Shown here in pieces: positions 1-13,685 of a stretch of 64,000 nt of DNA. Source of the stretch: Delphinapterus leucas (lineage: Eukaryota > Chordata > Mammalia > Artiodactyla > Monodontidae); NCBI RefSeq assembly GCF_002288925.2, contig NW_022098031.1, positions 9,284,354-9,348,353 of the forward strand, given 5' to 3'. Position 1 is the stretch's first letter; every line of letters starts with the position of its first letter. Under the pieces are notes generated by a model, which had not been told where the DNA came from, made no database searches, and saw only the letters and a list, made by a program, of their open reading frames with translations. The translations under genes were made by a program, and so were the position numbers.

Positions 1-105
1 GCCCGCACCCCTCGACAAAGAGCCCACACCACAACGGAAGATCCTGCGTGCCTCAACAAAGACCCCGTGTGCCGCAACTAAGACCCGATGCAGCCGAAAA
101 AACAG
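1..105 (+). mobile_element. CHR/Bov-tA-type tRNA-derived SINE, 3' part cut by window edge
   Basis: The 'gagcccacaccacaac' and 'gacccgatgcagcc' motifs followed by an A-rich tail match the 3' end of the long CHR SINE form. The 5' tRNA-like part lies outside the window. Confidence 0.75.
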
Positions 106-1651
106 TAATCAAGTTTAAAAGTCAACTGTATGTCAATATAACAGTAACATCTATAAAATATAATTTTAAAAATACAATTTACCAAAAAAAGCAACAAAAG
201 TACTTATGTATAACTCTGACTAAAGATTTTTAATTCCATTATTAAAAAAAATACAACTTTATTGAGAGAAAATACAGAAGACCTCAGTGTATGAATTCAG
301 GGAGAGGAAGAATAACATAAACATATCATTTCTTCCCCAAATAAAAATGAAGTCAATAAAATTCCACTTGTAAACACAATGACTTTTTTTTTTTCAAATT
401 CTAAATCTGTCACTGAACAAAAGGCCAAGAAAGTGAAGACAATAATAAAGACCAAGGTGGAGAGACAGACACGAAGATTTAACACAAAGCTATAGTAGTT
501 GAGAATGTGGGACACTGGTGCAGGCAGAGACAAACACATCAAAGTAATAAAATAGATATAAGAAACAGACCCACAAATATAAACGAACTGATTTATAACA
601 GAGCACTGCTGATTAGGAGGAAGAAAGAACAAAATCAATACATGATGCTAATATAATTGATTATCTTTATGCCAAGAAAAGGAATTTGGTCTCCTCAAAC
701 CATATACAAAAATCAATCTCAGAAAGATTTAAACATGAAAGACAAAATTAAAAATCTTTAAAAAGACATGAGAATATCTTCTTTTAATTTCAATAGGGAA
801 ATATGTCTCAAACAACCTCAATAAATTTGAAAAATTAAAAATTTGACATTATTAAATGTCAGATCAATATGAACACTGTTCATGGGACTCAAAATTGGTA
901 TAAACACACCTAAACATATTCCTAGAAGACCTTTTGTGAATTTAATTTTCATAAAATTTGAGACTACGACATGGTTCAGAAAACTTCTCTAACTTCATAA
1001 AGCTCCTTCTTCTGTTGTTTTCATGCAGTCTCTAAAAGTACAATGGCAAGTTTGCTGAGGTTTTCTTGGCTCTGTTCCCCTCTCCCACTTTAATCTGCTC
1101 CTTCTCTTTCCTCTGTCCCTGTTGTCCCTATCCTGCTCAATTTTGATTCCACTCCCAGAAACTTCTCAACAGGGTCCTGGAAGGGAGCACTGGTGGGTCA
1201 GTCTTGAGAGTTCACAGCTAGGCAGCTCAAGTCACTTTAGGTCTCACCACAGGTCCCTTAACCCTGATCTAATAAAGTGGGCAAAACCTCCCCAATTTCA
1301 AATTGGCTAATCACACTTACCACTTTCAAAATGTCTCTTCACCACTTTGAGGTGCTTCTATGCCCAGGTCCATACACCCCAATGCTTCTATGTTCTCATG
1401 CATAAAAACTGATAAATTTAGGTCTTTTGTTAGACTTTCACCTGCTTATATTTTGAGGTTCATGGAGATATTTCATCCCCAGTTTTTGTTACAAATGTTT
1501 TCATGGGTTTTGGTTTTCTATCTAGTTGTTCTATTTTTACATGGGAATTCAGAAAAATTAAAAAAACAAAAAACTAAGCTGTCACCATCAGTGCAATCAT
1601 CCCAGAATCTAAGTAAGGCCTGAGATTATATTTTAAAAGGTAACTATGCAC

Positions 1652-2822
1652 CAGTGTTTTCTTAGGTCAGTCTCCCAAAGCAATAGAAATAAAAGCAAAA
1701 ATAAACAAATGGGACCTAATCAAGCTTACAAGCTTTTGCACAGCAAAGGAAACCATAAACAAAATGAAAAGACAACCTAGGGACTGTGAGAAAATATTTG
1801 TAAATGATGCAACCGACAAGGGCTTCATTTCCAAAATATACAAACAGCTCATACAATTTAATAACAACAACAAAATCAAATCAAAAAATGGGCAGAAGAC
1901 CTAACTAGACATTTCTCTGAAGAAGACGTACAGATGGCCAATATGCACATGAAAAGATACTCATCATTGCTGATTACTAGAGTAATGCAAATCAAAACTA
2001 CAATGAGGTACTACCTCACACCAATCAGAATAGCCATCATTAAAAAGTCTACAAATAATAAATGCTGGAGAGGGTGTGGAGAAAAGGGAACACTCTCACA
2101 CTGTGGTGGGAATATAAATTGGTGCAGCCACTATGGAAAACACTATGGAGGTTCCTCAAGTTGCCATATGATCCAGGAATCCTACTCCTGGGCATATACC
2201 CTGACAAAACTGTAATTCAAGAAGACACATGCACCCCCATGTTTATAGTAGCACTATTTACAATAGCCAAGACACTGAAACATCTGTCCATCAACAGATG
2301 AATGGATAAAGAAGATGTGGTACATATACGCAATGGAATACTACTCAGCCATAAAAAAGACTGAAATAATGCCATTTGCAGCAACATGGATGCAACTAGA
2401 GATCATCATACTAAGTCAGGCAGAAAGAGAAAGACAAATACCATATGATATCACTTAAATGTGGAATCTAAAATATGACACAAATGAACCTGTCTATGAA
2501 AAAGAGTCACAGACACAGAGAACAGACTGGTGGTTACCAAGGGGGCAGGGGTTGGGGGAGGGATGGAGTGGGAGGTTGGGGTTAGCAGATGTAAGCTTTT
2601 ATATATATCGACATATACATTGATATATAGGTATATATCCAATAGGATGAATAAACATCAAGGTCCTACTGTATAGCACAGAGAATAATATTCAATATCC
2701 TATGATAAACTATAACGGAAAAGAGTATTTTTAAAAAAGTATATATATGTATAACTGAATCACTTTGCTGTATAGCAGTAATTAACACAACACTGTAAAT
2801 CAACTATACTTCAATTAAAAAA
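1652..2822 (+). mobile_element. 5'-truncated L1 (end of ORF2 plus 3'UTR)
   Basis: The sequence reads through the last part of L1 ORF2 (many stops and frame breaks; '...ATMEYYSAIKK'-type region at about 2320-2370) and the artiodactyl-type L1 3'UTR to an A-rich end. Imperfect flanking duplications fit a target-site duplication: aaaggtaactatgc at about 1636 and aaatagtaactttgc at about 2823. Non-functional remnant. Confidence 0.85.
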
Positions 2823-5059
2823 ATAGTAACTTTGCTTCTATATTTTATGATTGATAGAAGTATCTACACTAATGTTTTAACTTTCTATTTAATGATGAAC
2901 ACATTCCATATTCATGATTAGGGCAAATTATTTAAATATAAAATGTATTTCTGAAAGAGAAAACAATATTTCACGTGTAAAAGCCTAGAGCTAAGTTCCC
3001 AAAGGAGCACCACAGTGAAGACAAAAGGATGCCGCCAGATATTTTAAATCTTCTCAGGGAACACGTCAGATATCAGATATCTGTCAGATATCAGATACCA
3101 CCTGAACTACGTAAGTGGTTTAGACCTAATTACTTAATTTAACAAAACTGTTAACATTTCTGTTGGCCCAGGGGCACTGTGAAAAAACTACTAAGATACT
3201 AAGGGTGCCGTAGAACCATGTACTTTAGTGAAACCTGCTTTGTGGAAAACAAATGTCATCTCATTTGATGATTTCAGAAGATGAGTAAAAAAGTATCAGA
3301 ACGTATAATGCACTCAAAGAAAGACCAACATTGTTAGCATCACGTAATAAACCAACCAATGAGGAACTTGGGAATTCATTTAATTTGATGTTTTTGGTTG
3401 GCCAGAGGAAGAAGAAAAAGATGAGCCATGAATGACAAATAAATGTCAAAATTTATTTGAAACAAATATTTAGGTCATGGAGTCAAAATAACTTTTGCAG
3501 CTGATAATACGATCGTGACATAAGCAGAAGCATCACATTTAAAGTGCAATTACAAAAGCGATCTCATTTTAGCAGGAATTGTATAACTGCGAGTGAAGAC
3601 AACTTAACAGTCACCAATTTGAGTTTTTTTATTCCCCTTCCTTCATCCTGTGGCTACAGCCATTTGTTTCCAGGAGTTTCAAGAGCAATAAACTGTGAAC
3701 CAGTTCACTGATTTCAGGTACTTATTTTTGAACAAACTCCTTCCTCAGCTCACTCTTGCTCACCTTAACCCAGGGCCAAACAGCAAGGATGTCTAAAGCC
3801 TCCGTCTTTCTGTTCTACGCGCTAGACCTATTCTGACAACTCTTGAATTGCTAAGTATTCATTTTTCAAAAATTCTTTTCCATTTTAAGTTTTCTTTTTA
3901 TTATGCATCTTTAACGTACGTAATATATCAGATTCCAAGTGCTTTGATGCTGGTGCTGTTTTCAATCATACTAGAAGCTATCAAGAGAAGGTTATAAGCT
4001 ACTATGTTACAACTATGACTCTAAGATACCATCAGTTGTAAAATACATCCTGATAGCAGAAAGATAAAAATTTTCAATAATGTGTTATCACTTATAATAA
4101 AAGAAATGGGGTACTTCATTGCTTGTTTACATTAAATTTTTACTGCAGTGCAAAAGAAAAAAATGTAATTTGTATACAGTATTGTACAATACTCTTGCAT
4201 ACTGAATGGAAGCACACGTACCAGATGAATTTGTATGTGCACCACTGATTGTTAAATAATTAGGAAACTTGTGTTTTAAATGCTTTACATTATGCAGAAT
4301 TGTCAGATATCTGAAATGTCAGATAGGTGTTGAGTGTTTTAGCAATATCTGGGAAATTGTTTACGGTTTGGGGTGGGCTGGAAAGTCATTATTTTTTTTC
4401 CTATTCAAAATAACAGAATATAGGGAACCACTTTTCAAAAAATTGCCACATGATACATAAAGATGCACCTATATACTGAAATATATATGTAATAAAAATA
4501 TAAAAACAAAAAGAATAAAACAAAATTCAAACAACAGAGTACTTCTGGGGAAGGAGGCAGTGGAAGGGTGGGACATGGAAATATCTCCATTAAGTACAAT
4601 ACTCAAGCTGTAGAAAAACGCGTATTTGTTAAAAACAAAGACAACAAATCACATTTGCACCTATATAATCACTAGAAAAGATACACACTAAACTGTTAAA
4701 AGTAAAATTGTGAAGGTAAACTTTCACATTCTATAGCTCTGTAACTTAAAAAAACTAATAGAAAGGAAATAAAATAGTTAACGGCAGGGGGAGAGAGGAG
4801 GAAATAGCAATACAATCACTGCCATCATTCTCTGACAGGATACATTCCACAAAGTTAATGTGGTATTCTAGATAATGAGGTATTCTTAAGGAATGTACAG
4901 ACTAGGATGCATTAGATCTAGTTTATAAATAACATACACTGAACTAGCTAGCATATGATGTGATGACCTCAAAGTAGCATTCTAAAAATCTTGGAGATAT
5001 ATATATATGAGTGGCATTTTCCCCAGCACACTTCGCAGTTTCTTCCTGTCACCTCTTTC

Positions 5060-5165
5060 TTTGTTTTAATTTTATTGAAACAACATGCATTTGAACACCT
5101 ATTATGTAACTGAAACCATGCTAGGTACAGGCAGTACCAAAATAAATATGGCTCCAGTTTTCAAG
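5060..5165 (+). repeat. L2/MIR-like fragment
   Basis: The 'gaacacctattatgtaactgaa' type wording, equivalent to the 'gagcacctactatgtgcc' core, and the text through about 5165 resemble a decayed L2/MIR 3' end. Confidence 0.5.
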
Positions 5166-5169
5166 ACGC

Positions 5170-5395
5170 TTGTAACATACAGTAGCACTGTCTAATACAA
5201 CTCTGTGCAATAATGGAAAAGTTCTATATCTGCACTGTTCAATATGGTGGCCATTAACAGCATGTAACTATTGAGCATTTGAAATGTGGTCGATGTGACT
5301 GAGAAATTAAATTATTTTATTTTGTTTAAATGAATTTAAATACTACTTATGGCTAGTGCCTACGGTACTGGACAGCACGGGGCTACAGCAAGACA
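5170..5395 (+). mobile_element. hAT-like nonautonomous DNA transposon remnant (MER class)
   Basis: The left end 'agcactgtctaatacaac' and right end 'tactggacagcacgg' give a degenerate inverted pair. The interior 'ctgcactgttcaatatggtggcc' and 'attgagcatttgaaatgtgg' belongs to a common mammalian MER-type repeat. I do not assign a subfamily. Confidence 0.55.
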
Positions 5396-8300
5396 AGGAA
5401 AAATAAACATAACTACATTGTATCATGGTACACACTAAACTAGAAGTATGCACAAAAGCTACAAAAGCAAGGAGAAGGAATGCTGAAGCCCATCACAGAA
5501 TGGCTTCTGAAAGTATTGATACCTAATTCTTGAATCATGGAAGAAAGGTGAGGCATTACATGAAGAGGAACCCAAACAAGTAAAGGCTTAAAGTGTAAAA
5601 GTGCATAGCATAGAGATTTAAAAGCAGTTTTATATTACTCAATGGAAAAACTTTTCCATTTATATTACTCAATAAGCAAACAGAGGAGACAATGGAAATA
5701 AAAGTATGCGGGGTCAGAATGTGCAAAGATTATATGTAATGTTTAGGAGCTCGTCTGCATTATATAAGAGAGGGGAAGAAGGCACTGGTAAGTTAACCTG
5801 GTAATTAATATGGTTAAATTTGTGCATGCTCATAGTTGGAATAAATTAGTGTAAATTAGAGAAAGAAAAGAAAATTCTAGCTAAAAACTGGAGTTACATT
5901 TCCTTGGAAGAAGCTTGACAATCTTTCTAAAAGAATAAACTATAAACCATTTACATAATTAAATTATCTCATCTGAACTAATATACCAGTCTGTCTATGC
6001 AAATAAACTTCAACTACTCTAGTCACACTCAAAAAACTTTTAACTGGGCTTAAATTCGTAGTGACAAATGAAACACACAAAGTAGATACCAATAGAAAAA
6101 TCAATACTTCAACCAACACCCATTTAAAAGTCATTAGGTTTTAGCACAAAGCTGAGGGAATGCACCTTCCCAAATGAGTTCCTAAGTCTTTAATCAAGTC
6201 CACAATGAAAGGAGAACTGGGGAAATTTTATCCTTTTTATTAAACTCTGGACTATTAGCTTATTATTATCAGAATGCTTAAATAACACTATAAGACATCA
6301 AGTAACCTCCAAAAACAAAAGGCCTCAAAGATAAATTAATTAGTATAAACACAGCTACAAAGAAATCCTACTTTATCCATGAAAAACAACAAATAAAATT
6401 CCTCCAAAATGGAATTGTTAAAAATCCAGATCATTTCATCTCAGCATATACAAACTCTTAGTGCTACCAATATAAATATTAGTAATTTACCTACTATTCC
6501 TTTGAATTTCCCATATGCTCTTAATATACTCATCATAATTATCAGACAGGAAATTATATGTCTATACATGTATTTTTCAAAAGAGGTTTTCACAAATAAG
6601 TTTACAATGGCAATTTAAACAAGTGTTTCCAAGAATATTTCAACATGCACTAATTGTCACTAAGTAACAAGAAAAGAGAAAAGGGAAAATATTTTCAGGC
6701 AGAAGAACCCTAACCAAGAATGCATTTTCAGGTAAGCTAAAAGACATGGATTATTTGTAAATAATGTGACCGAAACAGTGTGACTCTAAACCATTTTTTT
6801 AGAGTAGAATGAATTAGGAAATCCCTTCATGTATAAAATATAATCTCCTTTTATTCCTTTCTTAAGTGTAAAATTTGGAATTCTTTATTAATATGATTCC
6901 ATAAAGTAAATTAATCATACTGTGTGATCATACAAAAGTTCTGCTTACGCTTTACAAACTGGATTATAAACACTGAAAAGCCACACAATATAGAATCACT
7001 ACATTCTTAAAATAATTTAGCAGAATCTATCAAAAGATACAACAACCCAAGTAGTATAACCAATTAAAATCCTATGAGTCAAGGTAGTTGGAAGTGGTTG
7101 TGAGGCAGGAGTTACAGCAAGTATAAGTAATGAACAGAGGCCATGTTGATTAATTCTATAAAAACAATTCAGAACAGAAAAGGTTACAGGGAGAACTGAT
7201 TCTGCATAGCCACAGCTTACTCTGGTTTATTAAAATTATAAAAATCTGGCAAGAAACTTCAGACATAAAATTAGGTCAAATTCTAGAAAGGTTAAATATG
7301 ACACTACTTTTCATTATGGACAGTGCCCAAACCAGAACCTAAGTCTTGTGTTCAAAGGCTCTTTGTTATCTCACCATGAAGACCCATTTACAATTTTCTC
7401 CAATGTTCACTGTTCCAATCTGAGGGAAGAAAAGACTAACTGGGCTAAAATAAATGATTAGAAGATAAATGGTTAGTTAACAAAAGCTGCTGCTATCACA
7501 CTAGTTGCCTTCACAGCCTGGAGGGAACAAAACTTGTGGGTGGAAGGGAGAGAGGGAGGCTGGATATGTATTTGTGAAAGAAGCCTAAAGCTTATTCCTA
7601 CTTAACTATGAACTACTGTGTATTCTGAGTCATTACATAATTTGATATTAAATTATTATCAAATGAATAAAGCAGATTTTCTTTGAAAAAATTAAATTCA
7701 AATGTAAGAGTTCTTAAAAATCACTATTTAATAGCACTATCTTTAAAATTCACCTTCTTTTAAAAGCTCAGAAAGAAAACAGGAATATTACACCTCAACC
7801 ATCCTTTCAGCATTCTTACATATTTCATAGGGGATGGATATTATTAACTAACTTAATGAGAAAACAAGAATCTAACATTATAAGGACAGCAAGCTAATGA
7901 CAAATTCAATAGAATTGGGGCCTCTGAGTACCCTGGGATTTTCATTTCTATTTTTTCTATACTCTAACCAACTTTGTCTACATTCCTGTGATGCTCTAGT
8001 ACCCCGAATAGATCCTAAGACTTCAGGTTTAGTCTTCCAGAAATAATACATATAAAAGCAATCAACATTTTGTTTTATGGAATACTAGCTCTGAATCCAG
8101 CCATGAAGTCATAAATTGTGTTTTAGATAATCTAAGTTTTGACACAGATATACACACCAGGAAAATTATGTTCTGACACTAAAAGTATATACATTTATTA
8201 TAATAATATATATACATTATTTATAAGAATAAATATACATTTATATTATAAGCATGCTTTATTCTGAAAAATGTTCCCACTATTTCAACTGTCAAACCCA

Positions 8301-8439
8301 ACATACGTATTTTTAAAATTATAACCCCAATTTTTCAAACTCAGGTGTATCCAACCTGATTCCAATTAAATACAACATGTTAAACAGTTCATGTAACTAT
8401 ATGACCAACAGAAAAAAGGAAAAAAATTTTTGATCTTAC

Positions 8440-8512
8440 CTGGTAGTTTCTTTTCTCAGATAATGTATGTCCATCAGTCCTCACCATAGAGTCGTGTCCT
8501 TTCCTCACAGTA
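8440..8512 (-). CDS. CNOT2: CNOT2 exon 2, first coding exon (start codon 8487-8485)
   Basis: CNOT2 is a scaffold subunit of the CCR4-NOT complex, which shortens poly(A) tails and represses transcription; its C-terminal NOT box binds CNOT1 and CNOT3. This exon carries only the start of the disordered N-terminal region. Read on the minus strand from the ATG at 8487, it encodes exactly 16 codons, MVRTDGHTLSEKRNYQ, which I recognise as the CNOT2 N-terminus. It ends in phase 0 at CAG followed by the donor GTAAGATC (8439-8432). The acceptor is a pyrimidine-rich stretch ending CCTCCAG, with AG at 8514-8513, so about 25 nt of 5'UTR precede the ATG. The ATG context is weak at -3 (T) but has G at +4. 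The reading frame stays open upstream of the ATG through the exon (TVRKGHDS). The next coding exon was not found and should lie left of position 1. The gene call rests on remembered protein sequence. Confidence 0.92.
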
Positions 8513-10676
8513 CTGGAGGCAATCAAATAGAACTGTCACTCAAGGGTCGTGTCACAGGAAGGACCGCCCACCAGTTCTCCCTCTAGAGTGGAATTATCCA
8601 AAAGCCGTCAAAATTACTAACATGTAAACATATGAACAGCAGCAAAAATATCCAATACGATACACAGAAAACAAAACCAAAAAGTACTCTTTTTATATCT
8701 TAATTGATCTTCCTCTTAACCATCCAGGGAGGGCTAGACTGGCAGACATTTTATTTGAGATAGAAGTTATTAAATATGAAAACCTTTCCCTTCCAATTAA
8801 AACTGTCTGCCAGACCTCACACATAGAAAGAAACTTACAGTGAATAAAAATGGAGTGGACAAAAAAGTTCAGCCCTGAATTGACACATTTTTTTCCTTTT
8901 AAATAAACATCCTCCTGTTAGTCTCAGAAATGTTCAATTAATTCAGATTCAGTCATCTAATTTCAAATCCCTCCCCTCAAAATGCTTATTTATACAGCCG
9001 CTATTCATTCAGTTTATGAGGTTTATTCCTATGCCATAAGATGGGAATTCATCCTATAATGTTAGGATGATTAACAGATGCAAACCTAACTCAATATTCT
9101 ATTAAAATTTACTCCAATGAAGAGTAGCAACACATGTCAACTTTCTGGAAGCCTTTGTCCTTCAATCCTCCAATTTCATGCATGCTCTAATAGAATGTGC
9201 TTTTTTACATTAGGGCAGAAAAATAATCGGGCTTATTTCTTAACCTGGGCAGAGCTAAATAAGTCCAAAATGACTAGGCACTGTAAACTTCAGGTACAAA
9301 AAAAAAAAAAAAAAAAATCAATCACCAAAGCAGAGGTAATAGTCTCTAGAGATGCTAACTCAAGAACGTAAATTGAAAATGAAAGACCAAAAATTCAAAA
9401 GTGGTATCTACAAAGAATTTGTAAATAGTCGTTTTTAAGACTAAAGTCTTACTTTTACTTTTACCTAACTTTTAGTAAAATGTTTACCCCAGGAAAGTAG
9501 TAAGTTAGTATACCTACTGAACTAACAATAGTTGCTAACCACTAAAAATTATATTCAAATTTAGAGCAATTATTTAATATTAGACAAAATTTACTTTCAG
9601 AGAGGATAATAAAAACATCTAATTTAATTTCATAAGAAGTATGAATCAATTTTACTAAAACCAACAAACATGCACATACACATACACATGGATTACGTCT
9701 AAAAAGCAATCTAGTAAGAAGGTCAGAAAATTTTTCAAGGAAAACATTAAAAATTAATATTATTAGATTTAAATTTTAGAAAGAATTCATGTACTGAAAA
9801 CCTACACTCCACCTCCTCTCTTATGCCTGATCACAAGTTAGTGGGTGCTATATACTTTTACTTAATTTTGACCATCTTGCATTGTAAATGTTTGGCTGAA
9901 ATACTTCAGAGATGCCTGGCTCTATGGCAAAAATGTAAATGTGCATTACCAAATTTATATGTACTACTGGAATTAAATACATCTCTCTCAAAAGTAACAA
10001 AGGAGAAAGGTTTTTTAAAGCATAAGTATATTTACTGCTATAAATATAATCTAGCAAGGAATTAGGTTATTCATAAAGAAAAACTATCTACTGAATTGGA
10101 TGTTCAAGAATCGTTAAGTGACATACATTTAGCTCCAACTTAAATGTTCATGACTGTCACAAAATGAGAACAAACCTATTTATTATGCATCCTCTAAACA
10201 ACATTAACCCTGTTTTAATGTATTTTATAATATTAAGAGAGTTTAAAACAGTACTTGCTTTACTATTAACATGTTCATGACAAGTCTGAATTCAATGGAC
10301 AGTAAGTGTAAAATTTCAGTTTTTTCTTAGAAAATAAGCATGTTTTCCTTCTTAAATAAGTTTAAGAATAAGTTGAAAGTCCATGCACTATCTTCCATTT
10401 GTACCAGTTTCATCAAAAGATATATTAGAAATCTAAAATCAGGCAAGGCTATTCTATTTTCAACAGCGTAACATTATATATATATATATGAGATAATTAG
10501 GACTTTATATGCTAAATAATATAATTAAAAATATTTAATCTGTACATTTACCAGATTAAAAAAATATTAACTTTGGAATACTGTGGATTTAGTACAAAAG
10601 TAAAGCTTGTTTTGTTTCCCCATCTTGGGATAACTTCAAGTATTTCATGGCTTAGGGTTTCAAACAACAGCCACTA

Positions 10677-11674
10677 TAGGCATACCTCCAAGATATTGCA
10701 GGTTCAGTTCCAGATCACAGCAATAAAGCAAATACCACAATAAAGCAAGTCATACAAACTTTTTCGTTTCCCAACGCATATAAGTTATGTTTACACTATA
10801 CTGTAGTCTATTAAGTATACAATAGCATTATGTCTAAAAAAACAATGTATGTCCCTTAACTAAAAAACACTTTTTTGTTAAAAAATGCTAACCGTCACTG
10901 GAGCCTCCAGTGAGTCATCACCTTTTTGCAATACTAACATCAAAGATCACCGATCACAGATCACCAAAACAAATATTAGAAAATGAAAGTCTGTAATATT
11001 TCAAGAGTTCCAAAATGTGATGGAGACGTGAAGTGAGCAAATGCTGTTGGAAAAACAACACCCGCAGACCTGTCTGATGTAGGATTACCACAAACCTTCC
11101 ATTTGTAAAAACACAATAGAATAATAAAGCACAATAAAGCAAAGTGCGGTTGTTAAGGGAACCACCAACAGAAACCGCCTGCCCTGGCCAGACACGACAG
11201 TAACCACTTGCTTGAGTTATCTTACAACAGGAGGTCCTGGTAAGGAACACAGAACTAACAAGCTACCACCAACCGGAAGAATTCGGAAAAGGTCAAAAGG
11301 AGAGGAGACACCAGTCCATATGTCCTACCAACCTCCCAGAATCCTTCTCGCTGGAATCCATCTTGGCTGAACGACGCGTGCACCACCAGGAAGAACCCTG
11401 AGTCAGAATGATTGGCCAGAGACAACCCAGAAGCTAACCCCATCACCATAAAACCCAGAGACTGCGAGCCACGTGGTAGAGCAGTTCTCCTGGGTTCCCT
11501 TACCCTGCTGCTCTCCACATGGGCACCCCTTCCCAATAAAGCCTCTTGCTTTGTCAGCCCATGTGTCTCCTCAGACAATTCATTTCCGAGTGTTAGACAA
11601 GAGCCCACTCTCGGGCCCTGGAAGGGAAGGGGTCCCCCTGCCTGCAACACAATGAAACAAGATGTATGCCTGTA
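10677..11674 (+). mobile_element. Tigger-type DNA transposon remnant, split by an LTR
   Basis: The left end 'ggcatacctccaagatattg' and internal blocks at 10755-10830 and 10880-11145 match the ends and subterminal parts of a Tigger1-like TcMar element with the transposase core deleted. The right terminus, 'gatgtatgcctgta' at 11661-11674, appears after the LTR, so the LTR landed inside the element. Confidence 0.75.
11150..11650 (+). mobile_element. Solo LTR, ERV1/gammaretrovirus-like
   Basis: This is a roughly 500 bp block beginning TGTTAAGG and ending TGCAACA. It has an AATAAA polyadenylation signal at about 11536 followed by a pyrimidine-rich R/U5-like region. No internal retroviral sequence flanks it, which fits a solo LTR left by recombination. 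The short open frames across it are incidental. The exact ends and the short target duplication could not be settled. Confidence 0.7.
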
Positions 11675-12689
11675 TGTGTTCTAACCAATATAGGAATCAA
11701 CATTCTATACTGAACAATAACTAAAAATCATTATCTCCTTTCAGTAAACAAAGGGAAAAAGAAATTAAGGCACTCTTATTTTCTTCTGGGTAAACATGAA
11801 AAGCTAACATTTGTCACCACTATCTTATATTAAACAAAGATGTTCAATAACAGATTGTGTTGATACTCATCATATTAGGAATGAAAGGACAGTGAATAGA
11901 TAAAACAGGATGTGAATATATGTGTGACACAGAGAATATGTGAAAAGAAGAAAACATGAGAGAGAACATGCACCCTAGGTACCTAAATTTATTAAAGTTT
12001 ATGCACTGCTTTTCCCACAAAGTCCTATAAATATTTAAAAACTCAGAAAAGCCAAATATTTATAAAACTAAAATGAAATTTTCTATAAGGCAGGGATACC
12101 TTCCAAGACAGAAAAACAGAGACTGTATTTACCTTCCTACCTTAGACAACTAGAAAACTAGAAAAAAATGTATGAAACAATGATTTTCAGACATTGAACA
12201 CCATCTCAGGACAGAGATCATCAAGAGAACAAAATAAAAGTAAGCTCTATTGCGTGTAGAGTTACAAGGCTGAAACACAGGGAGGGGGTTAGGCGATGGA
12301 ACCCAACTGGAGCACAACAGTCTCACTGAGTTAAGGAAAAAGAGTTCAGAGTTAGGGGAAACACCAAAACAGCTAGAATTTGCAGGGCAAATGGGGAGAA
12401 GGAAGCTGCAAAGAGCTTCAAAGATATGGAGAGAGATTCCCCTCAAGGTTTTAGCTAAGTAATGATCTGTGCATGCATGTGAAAAAACTACTGAATCTGA
12501 AGAAAAAGCCTCTGAAAAGGAGTAGTCAGAACAATCCCCAGAGCTCATGTTCCCATCAACGAGAGTAGGACCTTTTAACACACAGGGTACTGAATAGAGT
12601 TCAGAAGGTAATGAAAACCTCAGTAATGAAAGCAAATAAGCTTTAAACTGAAGTATGTTCTTGACCAGCACTAACAGAGCTTAAAACCA

Positions 12690-12987
12690 AGCCTCAAAAA
12701 GATCAAAAGAATTCTAAGTACCATAACTGTACCCCTAAACAAAGCCCAACAATATTTAAAACAATACAACAAAACCATCATTAAATAATGTAAAATTAAA
12801 TGTTTGGCATCCAATCAGAAACACTAGCCATGCAAAGCAGGAAATACAACCCATAACAAGGTGAAATATAATAAATGGAAATAAACCTGCAATTATACAG
12901 ATGATAGAATTAGTGGCTTAAAGAGGTATTGTAAATGTATTCTATACATTCAAGCAAATAAAGAAAACTATGAACATAGTACCAGAA
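12690..12987 (+). mobile_element. Old L1 fragment (5'/ORF1 region)
   Basis: Wording such as 'gatgatagaattagtggctt' and 'ttcaagcaaataaagaaaac' matches the beginning of ORF1 in old mammalian L1M elements. It is interrupted at 12988 by a SINE. Confidence 0.55.
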
Positions 12988-13312
12988 AGGTAAGGTATCC
13001 ACCTGCCAATGCAGGGGACACGGGTTCCAGCCCTGGTCTGGGAAGATCCCACATGCCACGGAGCAACTAAGCCCGTGCGCCGCAACTACTTGGCCTATGC
13101 TCTAAGAGCCCGTGAGCCACAACTACTAAGCCCACGTGCCACAACTACTGAAGCCCGTGCACCTAGAGCCCATGCTCCACAACAAGAGAAGCCACCGCAA
13201 TAAGAAGCCCACGCACTGCAAGGAAGAGTAGCCCCCTCTCGCCGCAACTAGAGAAAGCCCTGAGCAGCAACAAAGACCCAACTCAGCCAAAAATAAATAA
13301 ATAAATATTTAG
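12988..13312 (+). mobile_element. CHR SINE, long form, 5'-truncated
   Basis: The tRNA-like B-box region 'gggttccagccctgg', repeated 'cacaactactgaagcccgtg' motifs and an (AAAT)n tail identify the long form. The usual 'gggacttccctggtgg' start is missing or decayed. Confidence 0.85.
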
Positions 13313-13329
13313 ATTTTTTAAAAAATTAA

Positions 13330-13685
13330 AAGAAAAAAATTTCAAGGTATCAAAAATACCTAAGTTGGTAGAAAGAGGAATTTTTTTTATGGTGACAGAA
13401 AGGTTCTGTATCTTGCTTTTGGTGGTGGTGGTTATACGACTCTACACATGTGAAAAATACCACAGAATGATAAAAACATACAAAAAAGTGAATGCATGCA
13501 GAAAAGGGTAAAGTGAATTAATTTGCAGTCTAATAAGTTATACCGATTTCTGGTTTTGATAATGCACTACAGTTATGTAAGATGACATCACTGGAGGAAG
13601 ATAGGTGATGGGCATATGGGACCTCCTTGTACTATTTTTGCATCTTATGAATTTATAATTATTTGAAAGTTAAAACATTTTTTAA
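13330..13685 (+). mobile_element. Old L1M 3' end
   Basis: Features such as 'acagaaaggttctgtatctt', the late 'gcatcttatgaatttataattatttgaaag' type ending and an A-rich terminus fit the 3'UTR of an old L1M element. Confidence 0.5.

Larger units (their letters stand above)
1..8439 (-). other. CNOT2: CNOT2 intron 2 (partial)
   Basis: This stretch lies downstream of the first coding exon on the minus strand. It holds a SINE tail at the left edge, an L1 3' end (1652-2822), an L2/MIR-like scrap (about 5060-5165), a hAT-like element (about 5170-5395) and otherwise AT-rich unique sequence. I looked for the next CNOT2 exon, beginning VTNSMFGASRKKF, and did not find it. From 2823 to 5050 and from 5400 to 8430 I see nothing further I can name. 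Confidence 0.75.

Noticed and set aside
11255..11650. 131-residue minus-strand frame
   Set aside because: It lies wholly within the solo LTR and is antisense to it.
12150..12671. 173-residue minus-strand frame, the longest in the window
   Set aside because: Composition is Ser/Phe/Leu-rich with no domain I recognise, no splice or promoter context, and an adjacent decayed L1. It is probably chance.
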